A stretch of 35,227 nt of DNA. Origin: Chloroflexota bacterium. GTDB taxonomy: Bacteria; Chloroflexota; Anaerolineae; Anaerolineales; Anaerolineaceae. A program made the translations under genes and the position numbers. Positions 17,261 to 25,446 of the stretch are shown here, piece after piece. The stretch is taken from positions 1-35,227 of the forward strand of contig JAEKNU010000049.1 in assembly GCA_016838895.1 (NCBI GenBank), given 5' to 3'. Below the pieces are notes generated by a model, which saw only the letters and a list, made by a program, of their open reading frames with translations, was not told where the DNA came from and did no database searches. Every line of letters starts with the position of its first letter. The stretch's first letter is position 1.

Positions 17261-19961
17261 AGAACTTCCCCTTCATTGCAGTGATATCACATTGAAAATT
17301 ACTTTGTCCAATTTCTACGATAACGCATGTAAAATTATCATAGGCTGATTGAATATTAAAACTACCACCTATTCTTTCTGCGCGTTCGCGCATACTTATG
17401 ATACCCAATCCATTGCGTTTACTGGCTGTTTTTATATCAAATCCAATACCATTATCACATATTTCGAGTCGAAAATACTCTTCAGAGCTGACCATATTGA
17501 TGATAATTTTTGAAGCATTGGCATGTTTTAAGCCATTATTTAACGCCTCCGTAATAATTGAAAATAATTCGCTTTCTTCTTCTCTGGATAAATCCAGTTC
17601 TCCCTCAATATTGATTTCATAATCGACGCCGACTCTTTTTTCGACAAAATTCAGGCGTTGGGTAATGGCACCAATAAAACCTTCACTTTCCAATGGATCA
17701 GGCCGTAGCTCATGAATTAAGATGCGCATTTCACGTAAGGCTAATTGTGCATTCTGGTCTATTTTATCAAGATGCTGTATTACTTTTTCCTCATTCGCAT
17801 TGTGATATGCTTTTTTCCCTGCTGATGAATAGAGAATTAAACTATAAAGCCTTTGATTGACAGAATCATGTAAATCTCTCGCCAGGCGTTGACGTTCCTC
17901 AATAATGGCGACTTTCTCAGCTTTTTGTTGTAAATTATGATTCTCGATAACGACACCCAGGTGCTCACTAATTGTTGTTAATAATGCGATTTGTTCTACG
18001 GGAAAGTGTTTTGAGGAAGGTTGGAAAACACTTAGCACACCAATATTTTTCCCTTTTGCTCTCATTAAATTCCCTGTAAATGACATGCTTTCTTGTTCTT
18101 GTGTCACAGGATAGGGTATTGTTTTGTTTTTCTCATTGGATAAATCAGCATTGATAATTGTGTTGCCTTTTTGTATCACATCACCAAATATATTGTTTTC
18201 TGCTGGAATTTTTTGTATGAGCTGTAAAAAATCCTTGTCAAGATTTTGGAAGGCGATCAGGTTGAGAATATTATTTTCCTCATCATATATATGTATCGTA
18301 CCACTTGAAGCTGAAATGGTCTCCAAAATCAAAATTAACGCATTGTTCAGCATATCTTCCAGATTGAGGTTTTGATTGGCTGATGCACTGACAAAATAGA
18401 GAACTGATAAATCTTTTGTTCGATCCTGGATACGTTTTTCCAGTGTGTTCATTAAATCTTCCAAATCTGCTGTGCGTTCTTTTATCTCATTCTCAAGAAT
18501 TGTATTCGCCTCTTGCAGAATGATTCTGGCTTCAACTTGATCTGTAATATCATGGCAACTAAAACAAATGTAATACCCATTGCCTGCTTTGATTGGATAA
18601 ACAATAAATTCTGCAAAACGTTGTGACTTGTTTTTAGATTGTAAACTGATTTCCACAGGTAAATCGAATAATGAGGAATTGCCGGAAGAGAGGCCTTTTT
18701 TGATTTCTTCTTCTATTGTGTGTAAATTTTCCGAAGAAATATTGTGTCGAAATGTAAAGATTGGAATAACATCCCAGACGTTACGTCCAATTAACTCGGA
18801 TCGCTTTACTGTTAATAAATTTTCCATTGCCTGATTCCAGATAATGATTTTACCTGTATCATCAATAATAACAATGCCGTCATGGGAATGCATGATGACC
18901 TTGTTAAAGCGACGTTCAATATCCTTATAGGCCATTTCAACCAGTGCTATTTCTGTAATATCGCGGAGAAGGATGAGCCAGCCTGAAATTTGTCCTTGTC
19001 TTTGGATCGGTGAGGTGATGACCTCAAATCGTTTTATTTCATTGCCGATATGAGGTTCAATTTCATATATTTCCCGTTCATTGATATCTGGAATATTTAT
19101 AAATGGATATAGTTTTATCAGGTTTTTTCCAATTGTTTGAAGATGGCTGGTGTGTAAAAAACGGAGCGCGGCATAGTTGATATCCAGAATTTCATGATTT
19201 TGATCGATCATGAGCATACCATCACGCATATATTCAATAAGTTTTTCTTTTTCAATTGGAGCCAATTTCCCAAAGTGGAGGGAAGAGATATTTAGAATTA
19301 TGGCAATACCGGAAACAGTGAATGCAATTGGCGTGAGATCAAGATAGATTGGTATAAGATTAAAAGTGTGCCCCATGGTAATGAGCAGTGGGAATATTGC
19401 ACTGGTAATGAGTAAAATAGCCTGACCACGGTATACCTGTAAGAATCTTGCTGCGGCATGAATAATCAATATCATACCGATCAACATTAAAGTATAAGAA
19501 TAAGCTGCGTGCACCCAAAAGAATATACCCCAATGCCATGAAGTAATGATATAAAATGAGCCATAGTATCCAGATTGAGCATTATTAATAAATAAGTAGT
19601 GTAAGGGGTTTGTCCAAACCAGTACCTGCGTTATAGAGGGAACAAGCGCCAATAAAACAACCAGTTTGCGGGATAAACGAGGGGATTGTAAATAAAATTG
19701 TAGCGCAAATAAGAACCATAGATAAGGAACAAATGCCAAGGGCAAAAAACGTATATTTGTCCAAAACATTAGCCACGCCTCACTTACATACGGTAAACTC
19801 AACAATTGTGCAAGAATCCAGAGTGTAATAAACATGTATGTAATTGAGAATGGCGTGCTTCCAACAGCTTTTGTTCTTCTGAACAGGTATACAGCAAGAC
19901 CAGTACAGATTACAGCAGATAGTATCGATACTACCAGATAAAAAATTTCGAAAATCGTCAT
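17253..19961 (-). CDS. Membrane sensor histidine kinase (7TM-like N-terminus, PAS-PAS-GAF-HisKA_3-HATPase)
   Basis: About 902 residues. The first ~230 form seven or so membrane helices of the kind found at the N-terminus of several large kinases. Two PAS domains follow (around EYMRDGMLMIDQNHEILDIN and then SHDGIVIIDDTGKIIIWNQA), then a coiled coil, a GAF domain, a HisKA_3 dimerisation helix with the phospho-acceptor His in RLARDLHDSV, and an ATPase domain with NGLKHA (N box) and DNGIGFD (G1). The start is set at ATG 19961 because AAGGA precedes it by a few nt; an upstream ATG at 20057 would sit at the edge of the terminator of the preceding gene and lacks a ribosome site. The signal sensed is unknown. 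Confidence 0.92.
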   Translation of the reverse strand: MTIFEIFYLVVSILSAVICTGLAVYLFRRTKAVGSTPFSITYMFITLWILAQLLSLPYVSEAWLMFWTNIRFLPLAFVPYLWFLFALQFYLQSPRLSRKLVVLLALVPSITQVLVWTNPLHYLFINNAQSGYYGSFYIITSWHWGIFFWVHAAYSYTLMLIGMILIIHAAARFLQVYRGQAILLITSAIFPLLITMGHTFNLIPIYLDLTPIAFTVSGIAIILNISSLHFGKLAPIEKEKLIEYMRDGMLMIDQNHEILDINYAALRFLHTSHLQTIGKNLIKLYPFINIPDINEREIYEIEPHIGNEIKRFEVITSPIQRQGQISGWLILLRDITEIALVEMAYKDIERRFNKVIMHSHDGIVIIDDTGKIIIWNQAMENLLTVKRSELIGRNVWDVIPIFTFRHNISSENLHTIEEEIKKGLSSGNSSLFDLPVEISLQSKNKSQRFAEFIVYPIKAGNGYYICFSCHDITDQVEARIILQEANTILENEIKERTADLEDLMNTLEKRIQDRTKDLSVLYFVSASANQNLNLEDMLNNALILILETISASSGTIHIYDEENNILNLIAFQNLDKDFLQLIQKIPAENNIFGDVIQKGNTIINADLSNEKNKTIPYPVTQEQESMSFTGNLMRAKGKNIGVLSVFQPSSKHFPVEQIALLTTISEHLGVVIENHNLQQKAEKVAIIEERQRLARDLHDSVNQRLYSLILYSSAGKKAYHNANEEKVIQHLDKIDQNAQLALREMRILIHELRPDPLESEGFIGAITQRLNFVEKRVGVDYEINIEGELDLSREEESELFSIITEALNNGLKHANASKIIINMVSSEEYFRLEICDNGIGFDIKTASKRNGLGIISMRERAERIGGSFNIQSAYDNFTCVIVEIGQSNFQCDITAMKGKFYD

Positions 19962-19992
19962 TAGTTCCTTTAGCGTGAGAAGTTTTGTATAT

Positions 19993-19998
19993 ATTATA
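19993..19998 (-). promoter_or_regulatory. -10 box of the sensor kinase operon
   Basis: TATAAT on the minus strand about 32 bp upstream of the kinase ATG and downstream of the preceding terminator; no strong -35. Confidence 0.4.
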
Positions 19999-20020
19999 GA
20001 TGATTGTAGGGATATATATA

Positions 20021-20052
20021 AAAAAAGAAAATCAGGGCTTTTCAGCCCCGAT
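20021..20052 (-). terminator. Terminator of the ABC-2 exporter operon
   Basis: A 9-bp stem with one G-T pair (20031-20039 with 20044-20052) and a GAAA loop is followed on the minus strand by TTTCTTTTTT. It begins directly after the stop codon of the second permease gene and separates the exporter from the kinase genes. Confidence 0.85.
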
Positions 20053-20053
20053 T

Positions 20054-20794
20054 TCATTGATGCATACGTTTAAACCATAGTTTCTGTAGCAGGATGATCA
20101 ATAATATTTGAATCAACATCCCTGCAAACCAGATTATCCAACGTGATGGTTTTTGTTCAATTGTCAACCAATAGAATTGTCCAGACCAGAAAGTAGGAAT
20201 AATGGCGATGATTGCTTTCCATATACCTGGCAAGAAATACGCCACGATGGGTAAAAGTAAAATACCGCCAGAGCCTTTCATCAGGACTAACCCTTGGATT
20301 TTATTCTCGGCAAAAATCGCAAATGTCAATGCAAAAAGTGGTGCTAGAGGCATAGCCAGTAAGGCGCCGAAAAATAATGACCAAAACCCAATGGGTTGCA
20401 ATCCGCTTAGCGGATAGACCAGCAGCGTCATACCCAGGCTTAGTAACATGGGTGTTGCCAAGCGGTAGCTCAGGTAATCAATCATTTTTACCGGTGAAAC
20501 CTGCAATCCTAACATACTGCGGTCATCTTTCTGGTCCAGTAAAATTAAGCCGGTAATCATGCCGATGAAAAGAGGCATCAGGATAATAATTACATATCCC
20601 ATGATTGGGGTTAGATAGGGCAGCAAGTTAAAATCGACTAATGTGCCGATACCTTCCAATAGGTAGGGCAGTAACCAGCGTACAGCCAGTGCCAATAAAA
20701 ATGGAGCGATGATTAACATCAAGTTGATATCATCGCGGCGGATGTATTTTGAATCTATGGGTCCAAATGTTTTAAACTGCTTTACGAGATTCAT
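20054..20794 (-). CDS. ABC-2 type exporter permease (second)
   Basis: A 246-residue membrane protein with about six spans and no catalytic motif. It has a cytoplasmic N-terminus and a charged loop LLDQKDDRSMLGLQVSP after the second or third span, a pattern seen in ABC-2 permeases of drug or lipid exporters. It is translated after the other permease (4-nt overlap) and the two presumably form a heterodimer. The substrate cannot be deduced. Confidence 0.85.
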   Translation of the reverse strand: MNLVKQFKTFGPIDSKYIRRDDINLMLIIAPFLLALAVRWLLPYLLEGIGTLVDFNLLPYLTPIMGYVIIILMPLFIGMITGLILLDQKDDRSMLGLQVSPVKMIDYLSYRLATPMLLSLGMTLLVYPLSGLQPIGFWSLFFGALLAMPLAPLFALTFAIFAENKIQGLVLMKGSGGILLLPIVAYFLPGIWKAIIAIIPTFWSGQFYWLTIEQKPSRWIIWFAGMLIQILLIILLQKLWFKRMHQ

Positions 20795-21504
20795 GATGTT
20801 TTTCTTTCTCCTTCACTGCGTACCACATAGCGAGTGAATCCGTTCAGGCTGAACCTGCAGAGAACGAATATTGTTGCTAGTGATATAAGTGTGGCATAAA
20901 GCTGATTCCAAAAACCGATTGCAGCAAACCCGTTTTGCATCATTTTATAAGCGCCAAAAATTGGGTGAAGATACCAGATGAAGGAATTCTGCAGCCAAAA
21001 TGCTGATAAAATCGGAATGGTAATGGCAAACATATAAAGGATTGAAGGTACTAAAAATTCATTGATCGAATCATAGCGAATGACACTGATAAAACCTGCT
21101 AAACAAAAAATGAATCCGGCAACAAACGTTCCCAAAATGAGTGGAATATAGCTAAAATGCCAACCCGCTAACGCTATTGTGATAATCAGATTTTCCAGGG
21201 TGGCTAACAATGATAAGCTAATGGCTTTAGCAGAGATGTATTCCCAATTTCTGATGGGCGTCGTCACCTGGGCTGCTAATGACCCTTCGCCTTTTTCAAA
21301 GAGCATAATACCCGCCATGAAATAAAAAGTCGTTAAGCCCAGATTCCCCAGAATAATTAATGGAATGATATTATCCATGGAAACGGTTTTAATCAGGCCA
21401 AATAACAATACCCAGAGGACCAGAACAATCAGGCTGACATAATAAATGCCATTTTTGAACTGTCGAATGACCTCCCATTTCAGGATAGAGAGAAAGCGCT
21501 TCAT
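20791..21504 (-). CDS. ABC-2 type exporter permease (first)
   Basis: A 237-residue integral membrane protein with about six spans. The N-terminus KRFLSILKWEVIRQFKNGIYYV, with an amphipathic helix before the first span, is typical of ABC-2 permeases, as is FEKGEGSLAAQVTTPIRNWEYISAK in the first cytoplasmic loop. The start ATG overlaps the stop of the ATPase gene by 4 nt and the stop overlaps the next permease by 4 nt, so ATPase and both permeases are one translational unit. Confidence 0.87.
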   Translation of the reverse strand: MKRFLSILKWEVIRQFKNGIYYVSLIVLVLWVLLFGLIKTVSMDNIIPLIILGNLGLTTFYFMAGIMLFEKGEGSLAAQVTTPIRNWEYISAKAISLSLLATLENLIITIALAGWHFSYIPLILGTFVAGFIFCLAGFISVIRYDSINEFLVPSILYMFAITIPILSAFWLQNSFIWYLHPIFGAYKMMQNGFAAIGFWNQLYATLISLATIFVLCRFSLNGFTRYVVRSEGERKTS

Positions 21505-22355
21505 GAGAGACTCCTTCCCGTGATCTTGATAAATATATCCTCGAGCGACGCATCCATGGTATGCATAGCAATCAGGTGGTTTTGTTTGAGAATCTCCTGG
21601 AATTCCTGATTTGTATGAAGCCCTTTCATAGGGAATTCCTTTGTTTGATTGGCATCATTTTTGCGATATTCCACTTGTAAAAGCGGCTGCTGATAAGCAA
21701 TTTTTAATTTATGAGGTGAATCAATCAGACGGATATTGCCATCCACAATGAAAGCGACCCGGTCACATAATTGATCGGCAACCTGCATGTCGTGGGTGGT
21801 AAGGAATACTGTTTTGCCAGCACTTTTCTGCTCCAGAATAATGTCTTTTATGTTTCTGGCATTGACAGGATCCAGACCGGCGGTCGGTTCATCGAAAAAG
21901 ATAAGCTGTGGATTATGCAACAGCGCCCGCGCCACACTAAGACGGTTTTTCATGCCTTTTGAATATTGTGAAACCAGTGTATCTCCATCATCCTCTAAAC
22001 CAACCCAGGTGAGAATTTCCTGCGGGTTATGGGTTTTTCCGGCATAAAGTGAGCGATAATAACGCAGATTTTCATTGGCAGTTAATTTTAGAAAATGATT
22101 GGGCAACTCAAATGATACGCCAACTTGTTCATAATAACTGTTATCCCATTGTTTTAAATCTTTTCCAAAAACGGATATTTCACCGGAATAGTCTTTTAAA
22201 AGTGAGATGAGAATTTTCTGTGTGGTTGATTTTCCTGCGCCGCTGGGTCCTAAAAATCCAAAGATTTCTCCTGGTTGAACCTCAAATGAGAGATCGGCAA
22301 CGGCTTGTTTATGACTGTTGGCATATCGATATGCCATGTTCTTTACGGTGATCAT
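21501..22355 (-). CDS. ABC exporter ATPase (ABC-2 family)
   Basis: ATPase of 284 residues with Walker A GPSGAGKST, signature YSKGMKNR (a non-canonical LSGGQ, common in ABC-2 exporters), Walker B LIFFDEPTAGLD, and H-loop TTHDMQVADQLCD. A C-terminal extension of about 70 residues follows the nucleotide-binding domain. The start is ATG 22355, with AAGGAG (22365-22370) 9 nt upstream; a longer frame from 22412 would have to be translated through the hairpin at 22379-22398 and is rejected. It follows the TetR gene, so the operon is probably induced by whatever ligand releases that repressor. Confidence 0.92.
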   Translation of the reverse strand: MITVKNMAYRYANSHKQAVADLSFEVQPGEIFGFLGPSGAGKSTTQKILISLLKDYSGEISVFGKDLKQWDNSYYEQVGVSFELPNHFLKLTANENLRYYRSLYAGKTHNPQEILTWVGLEDDGDTLVSQYSKGMKNRLSVARALLHNPQLIFFDEPTAGLDPVNARNIKDIILEQKSAGKTVFLTTHDMQVADQLCDRVAFIVDGNIRLIDSPHKLKIAYQQPLLQVEYRKNDANQTKEFPMKGLHTNQEFQEILKQNHLIAMHTMDASLEDIFIKITGRSLS

Positions 22356-22372
22356 TGATTTATACTCCTTAT

Positions 22373-22398
22373 AAAAAAAGACTGCCATGCGGCAGCCT
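22373..22398 (-). terminator. Terminator-like hairpin between tetR and the exporter genes
   Basis: An 8-bp stem with one G-T pair (22379-22386 with 22391-22398) and a 4-nt loop is followed on the minus strand by seven T. The T-run ends two bases before the Shine-Dalgarno sequence of the ATPase gene, leaving no room for a separate promoter. Confidence 0.75.
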
Positions 22399-22421
22399 CT
22401 AACGAACAACATCAGGCTGCT

Positions 22422-23021
22422 TTATTGGATGAGGATATGGTCAGCGAACATATCCACAAAAACTTGCAACATCTTTTCGTAATTCATAAAATGATCTAGT
22501 TCACTGTGTAAACTTAATAAGTACATAGCTGTTGAAAAGATGGTCATGGTATCCGGATCAACTTCACGAAAAATTCCTTTTTCCTGTAACGCTAGATGCA
22601 AGGTGCGAAAATAGGCAGCATCATTAGCGACATGTTCAGATACGATGGCGGGATCTATCTTACGAATGAGATACTCGTACTCATCACTCTTAAAAAGGCT
22701 AAGTATGGGATCATTTTTCAATTGGGCAAACATCTCTATCGTTACCCGTTTAAACTCATCTTTATTGAAACCTTCTAAATCTGAGAAAGCTTCTGTAATT
22801 TGAGCTTTGCTTTGATGATCGGAAATTTCCAGCAAGTCCATAAATAAATGTTCCTTGCTTTCATAAAACAGATAAAATGCACCTTTTGAGATACCGCAAG
22901 CACGAGTGATATCTTCGACATTGGTTTTTTTTAAGCCGAAGGTACTGAATAACTGAAAACCAACTTGAATCATCTTTTCGCGAATTTGTGTTTTTTCCTG
23001 CTCAGTGAATCCTTTTGGCAT
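22422..23021 (-). CDS. TetR-family transcriptional regulator
   Basis: The N-terminal 60 residues are a TetR helix-turn-helix: REKMIQVGFQLFSTFGLKKTNVEDITRACGISKGAFYLFYESKEHLF. The C-terminal all-helical domain of about 140 residues would bind the inducer. I choose ATG 23021 (protein starting MPKG) because AAGGA precedes it by 5 nt; an ATG at 23027 would overlap that ribosome site. It leads the exporter genes and has a palindromic site over its own promoter, so autoregulation with co-control of the exporter is likely. Confidence 0.92.
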   Translation of the reverse strand: MPKGFTEQEKTQIREKMIQVGFQLFSTFGLKKTNVEDITRACGISKGAFYLFYESKEHLFMDLLEISDHQSKAQITEAFSDLEGFNKDEFKRVTIEMFAQLKNDPILSLFKSDEYEYLIRKIDPAIVSEHVANDAAYFRTLHLALQEKGIFREVDPDTMTIFSTAMYLLSLHSELDHFMNYEKMLQVFVDMFADHILIQ

Positions 23022-23040
23022 AACCATCCTTGTGACTGTG

Positions 23041-23063
23041 TGACTAAATAAATAATATAGTCA
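23041..23063. promoter_or_regulatory. Candidate TetR operator
   Basis: TGACTA (23041-23046) and TAGTCA (23058-23063) are inverted with 11 nt between, directly downstream of the -10 box, where a repressor would block initiation. Confidence 0.55.
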
Positions 23064-23064
23064 T

Positions 23065-23092
23065 ATTATACACGGATTTTTCACTGTGTAAA
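23065..23092 (-). promoter_or_regulatory. Promoter of tetR and the exporter operon
   Basis: On the minus strand TTTACA (23087-23092) and TATAAT (23065-23070) with a 16-bp spacer; a good housekeeping-type promoter. Confidence 0.7.
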
Positions 23093-23512
23093 GGAAATTT
23101 TGATTGAATTTAGGAGGAATTTTGGATAGAAATATTCCCACTCAACAACTTAAGTAGGGTATGCTGGGGTAAATATGGGAGTTTGACAAGGATTGGTTCC
23201 TTAGCACACCATTCCTCGGTGCGCTCTCAGAAAACTAAGGTTTCCGATATAGTGGTTAAGGTTTGATACGCACTATTGGAGGGATGCGTAATATAAAAAT
23301 AAATTCATTTGGATGGGTAGGGGCAAAGCATCCCAACCAACGAGTCTACGACCAAGATTTTTGTTAGGTTGCTTTTCCCTTACAATTGTGATTGAAAGTG
23401 ATGTGGATGATAAAGCAGGATACGCACCAATTTTCTTGCCAGATCTATTATTCAAAATACAGTGAAGATATTAATTTAATCCCAAACGTCTATGATCACT
23501 TTGGATTTATTA
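23093..23512. other. Gene-free stretch with short repeats
   Basis: About 420 bp with no credible gene. It holds GATACGCAC twice in direct orientation (23265-23273 and 23419-23427), TACGCA/TGCGTA as an inverted pair (23267-23272 and 23285-23290), and the inverted pair CCTTAG...CTAAGG around 23200-23240. Stop-rich short frames exist, including one of 60 codons on the minus strand, but without ribosome sites. It looks like a decayed interspersed repeat, or possibly an unrecognised RNA. Confidence 0.4.
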
Positions 23513-25129
23513 TTACATTGGTTCAATATAAACTTGCCCATCCACGATGCTCCATTCCTGATTAGGAAAGGAGTTAATGAAATAAGGATCATGTTCCACA
23601 ACCAAAATGGTGCCATAAAATTGTTGAAGAGCACTCTGAATTTGTTCGCGTGAGGGGATATCCAGATGGTTGAGCGGCTCGTCCAAAAACAAAACATTGC
23701 ATCCGCTATAAACCAGACCTGCCAAAGAGAGGCGTTTTTTCTCACCATTGGATAGTGAGATAATGGGCTGGAAAACTTTGTCGGCAGTGAAAAGATAGCG
23801 TGCCAGGAAATTGCGCACACTCGTTTCATCCTTGGGCAAAATACTTTGGATATACGTTACGGCATTTAGATCATCCGGCATATCACTTTGTTCCTGAGTG
23901 AGATAACCGCGTTTAATTTCATGTCCGGTGATGATACTTCCCTCTATTGGTAAAATATTGCCCATTAAAGTCTGCATAATGGTGGTTTTTCCGCTGCCGT
24001 TCTCACCGGTTAGAACAATGCGATCCCCATAACGCATTTGGAGTCCGCTGCTGCGAACGACTTCCTGAACTCCATACCCAAAAACAATATGTTGTGTTTC
24101 AATCACGCGTTCACTGCTGCGTTCTGCTTCCTGAAATTTGATGGAAAGTAACCAGTCTTTGTTGTCCAGGGTTTCCAGATTATCTTGCAGTTCATGCATT
24201 CGTTTTTCTAAATTCTTGGCTTTTTTTATCATGGTAGTCGTGCGGTCACTAAAATAACCTTTGGCGAATTTATCGCCGCTATCCCCTTTTCCACCTTTCT
24301 TTTTTACAGCTTGTGATCTGGCAACTCTGGCGGCATGTTTTAACTGGACAATTTCATCCAATTGCTGCTGCTGAGTTTTTACTTGCTTTTCCTGTTGATT
24401 GCGTTGAAAAGCTTTGAAATTGGAATAATTTCCTTCGTATTGTGTTAGTTCCTGCTTTGTTTTATCCATGTACCAGATGCGATTGGCTACCTGATCAATG
24501 AAATCACGGTCATGGGAGATAAGCAAAAAAGCAGAATCGGATTGCAATATCCATTGGATTAACCAGCTGCGGCCATTCTGATCCAGATGGTTGGTGGGTT
24601 CATCCAACAAGATTAATGGTGCTTTATCCAGTGCGATTTTCAGCAAACCAAAGCGTGTTTTTTGTCCGCTGCTTAAATGGGCAAAGGGTTGAAACAGAGG
24701 AATCTCCTTCATACCCAAAGCGGTTTGCACGGGCTGGACCATTTCCAGCATTGACTCAGTTGATTGAATGTTTTCCAATAATGTCTGATAGGCTTCGGTC
24801 TGGTTGAGAATATCCGCTGAGAGCAGCTCTAATTCCTGATAGGCAGCGGCTAACTGACGGATCGGAAGACCTAAATACGAAGCGATGGTTTCTTGCTCGG
24901 GGGGATTTACTTGTTGCGGCAAATATGCAATTTGCAGATTGGGTACTGTGATATGTACAAAACCCTGATCTGGTTTTAGAATGCCGGCAATGCATTGCAT
25001 AAGCGTTGTCTTGCCGCATCCGTTAGGACCGATTAAGCCAATTTTTTCATTGTCATTGATATTGAGATTGAGCTGATGGAAGATGTTTTCAGCACCGAAT
25101 ACTTTGGAACAGTTTCGTATTTGTATCAT
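23513..25129 (-). CDS. ABC-F family ATPase (antibiotic-resistance/translation-factor type)
   Basis: A soluble protein of 538 residues with two ABC ATPase domains and no membrane span. First: GPNGCGKTT (34-42), LSSGQKTR, LLDEPTNHLD. Second: GENGSGKTT, LSNGEKKR, FLDEPLNHLD. Between them is a long charged linker (the P-site tRNA interaction motif region) with a Lys-rich loop (VKKKGGKGDSGDKFAKG). ABC-F proteins bind the ribosomal E site; resistance members dislodge antibiotics from the exit tunnel or peptidyl-transferase centre. The length and Lys-rich inter-domain loop resemble the resistance group more than housekeeping EttA. The leader, with uORF and terminator, matches the control used by several resistance ABC-F genes, which supports that role. 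The drug class cannot be told. Confidence 0.92.
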   Translation of the reverse strand: MIQIRNCSKVFGAENIFHQLNLNINDNEKIGLIGPNGCGKTTLMQCIAGILKPDQGFVHITVPNLQIAYLPQQVNPPEQETIASYLGLPIRQLAAAYQELELLSADILNQTEAYQTLLENIQSTESMLEMVQPVQTALGMKEIPLFQPFAHLSSGQKTRFGLLKIALDKAPLILLDEPTNHLDQNGRSWLIQWILQSDSAFLLISHDRDFIDQVANRIWYMDKTKQELTQYEGNYSNFKAFQRNQQEKQVKTQQQQLDEIVQLKHAARVARSQAVKKKGGKGDSGDKFAKGYFSDRTTTMIKKAKNLEKRMHELQDNLETLDNKDWLLSIKFQEAERSSERVIETQHIVFGYGVQEVVRSSGLQMRYGDRIVLTGENGSGKTTIMQTLMGNILPIEGSIITGHEIKRGYLTQEQSDMPDDLNAVTYIQSILPKDETSVRNFLARYLFTADKVFQPIISLSNGEKKRLSLAGLVYSGCNVLFLDEPLNHLDIPSREQIQSALQQFYGTILVVEHDPYFINSFPNQEWSIVDGQVYIEPM

Positions 25130-25146
25130 TATTTCTGCCTTTAACT

Positions 25147-25174
25147 AAAAAAACCAAGGGCAACTTCCTTGGTT
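25147..25174 (-). terminator. Intrinsic terminator in the ABC-F leader (attenuator)
   Basis: On the minus strand an exact 8-bp stem, AACCAAGG/CCTTGGTT (25167-25174 with 25152-25159), a 7-nt loop, and seven T (25147-25153). It lies 18 nt upstream of the ABC-F ATG, so transcription would stop before the gene unless the stem is prevented. Confidence 0.85.
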
Positions 25175-25209
25175 AAATAACAACAGGTTGTACATACAAG
25201 GGTCTTGCC
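25159..25209 (-). promoter_or_regulatory. Candidate antiterminator pairing in the ABC-F leader
   Basis: Minus-strand GGCAAGACCCTTG (25197-25209) can pair with CAAGGAAGTTGCC (25159-25171): two 5-bp helices around a 3x3 internal loop. The second segment contains the 5' arm and loop of the terminator, so the two folds exclude each other. Confidence 0.55.
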
Positions 25210-25223
25210 AAACGTGTTAGTTA

Positions 25224-25241
25224 TTAGCAGATATCTGTCAT
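25224..25241 (-). CDS. Leader peptide uORF of the ABC-F gene (MTDIC)
   Basis: Five codons and a TAA, preceded by a strong Shine-Dalgarno sequence AAAGGAG (25247-25253) with a 5-nt spacer, and followed by a second in-frame TAA. It lies between the promoter and the terminator, as do leader peptides whose stalled translation controls ABC-F and erm genes. The peptide is too short for any other role. Translation is inferred, not shown. Confidence 0.6.
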   Translation of the reverse strand: MTDIC

Positions 25242-25267
25242 CGGGGCTCCTTTACAAACTTAATTTT

Positions 25268-25297
25268 ATTTTACTTGCTACCTTACAAGATCGTCAA
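25268..25297 (-). promoter_or_regulatory. Promoter of the ABC-F leader
   Basis: Minus-strand TTGACG (25292-25297) and TAAAAT (25268-25273), 18-bp spacer. Start of transcription near 25261 gives a leader of about 130 nt. Confidence 0.6.
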
Positions 25298-25327
25298 GCT
25301 TTTTTATTTGTTGTATACCCAAAAATT

Positions 25328-25356
25328 TTGACAATGGTCATATGATTAGATGACCA
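25328..25356 (+). promoter_or_regulatory. Promoter element and palindromic operator before the MacB/FtsX-type operon
   Basis: A consensus -35, TTGACA (25328-25333), is followed at once by the exact inverted repeat TGGTCAT/ATGACCA (25335-25341 with 25350-25356, 8-nt gap). No clear -10 is seen at 16-18 bp. The half site resembles that in front of tetR. Confidence 0.5.
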
Positions 25357-25446
25357 CAGTCATGTATGTAGGTTACCGCCTGTATCTGCCCGGCCAGTTG
25401 GCGTAAAGGTATGATTAGGGTAGATAAATGTAGAAAAAGGAAAAAA

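Noticed and set aside
19962..20057. N-terminal extension of the sensor kinase to ATG 20057
   Set aside because: It would start at the edge of the preceding operon's terminator and upstream of the likely promoter; ATG 19961 has a good ribosome site.
22356..22412. N-terminal extension of the exporter ATPase to ATG 22412
   Set aside because: It spans the hairpin and T-run; ATG 22355 has AAGGAG in place and matches the normal ABC start.
23185..23245. tRNA- or CRISPR-like structure in the 23.2-kb gap
   Set aside because: The inverted pairs do not fold into a cloverleaf and there are no regularly spaced direct repeats.
23273..23455. 60-residue minus-strand frame in the gap before the ABC-F gene
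   Set aside because: No ribosome site, low-complexity repeat-like DNA, no recognisable family.
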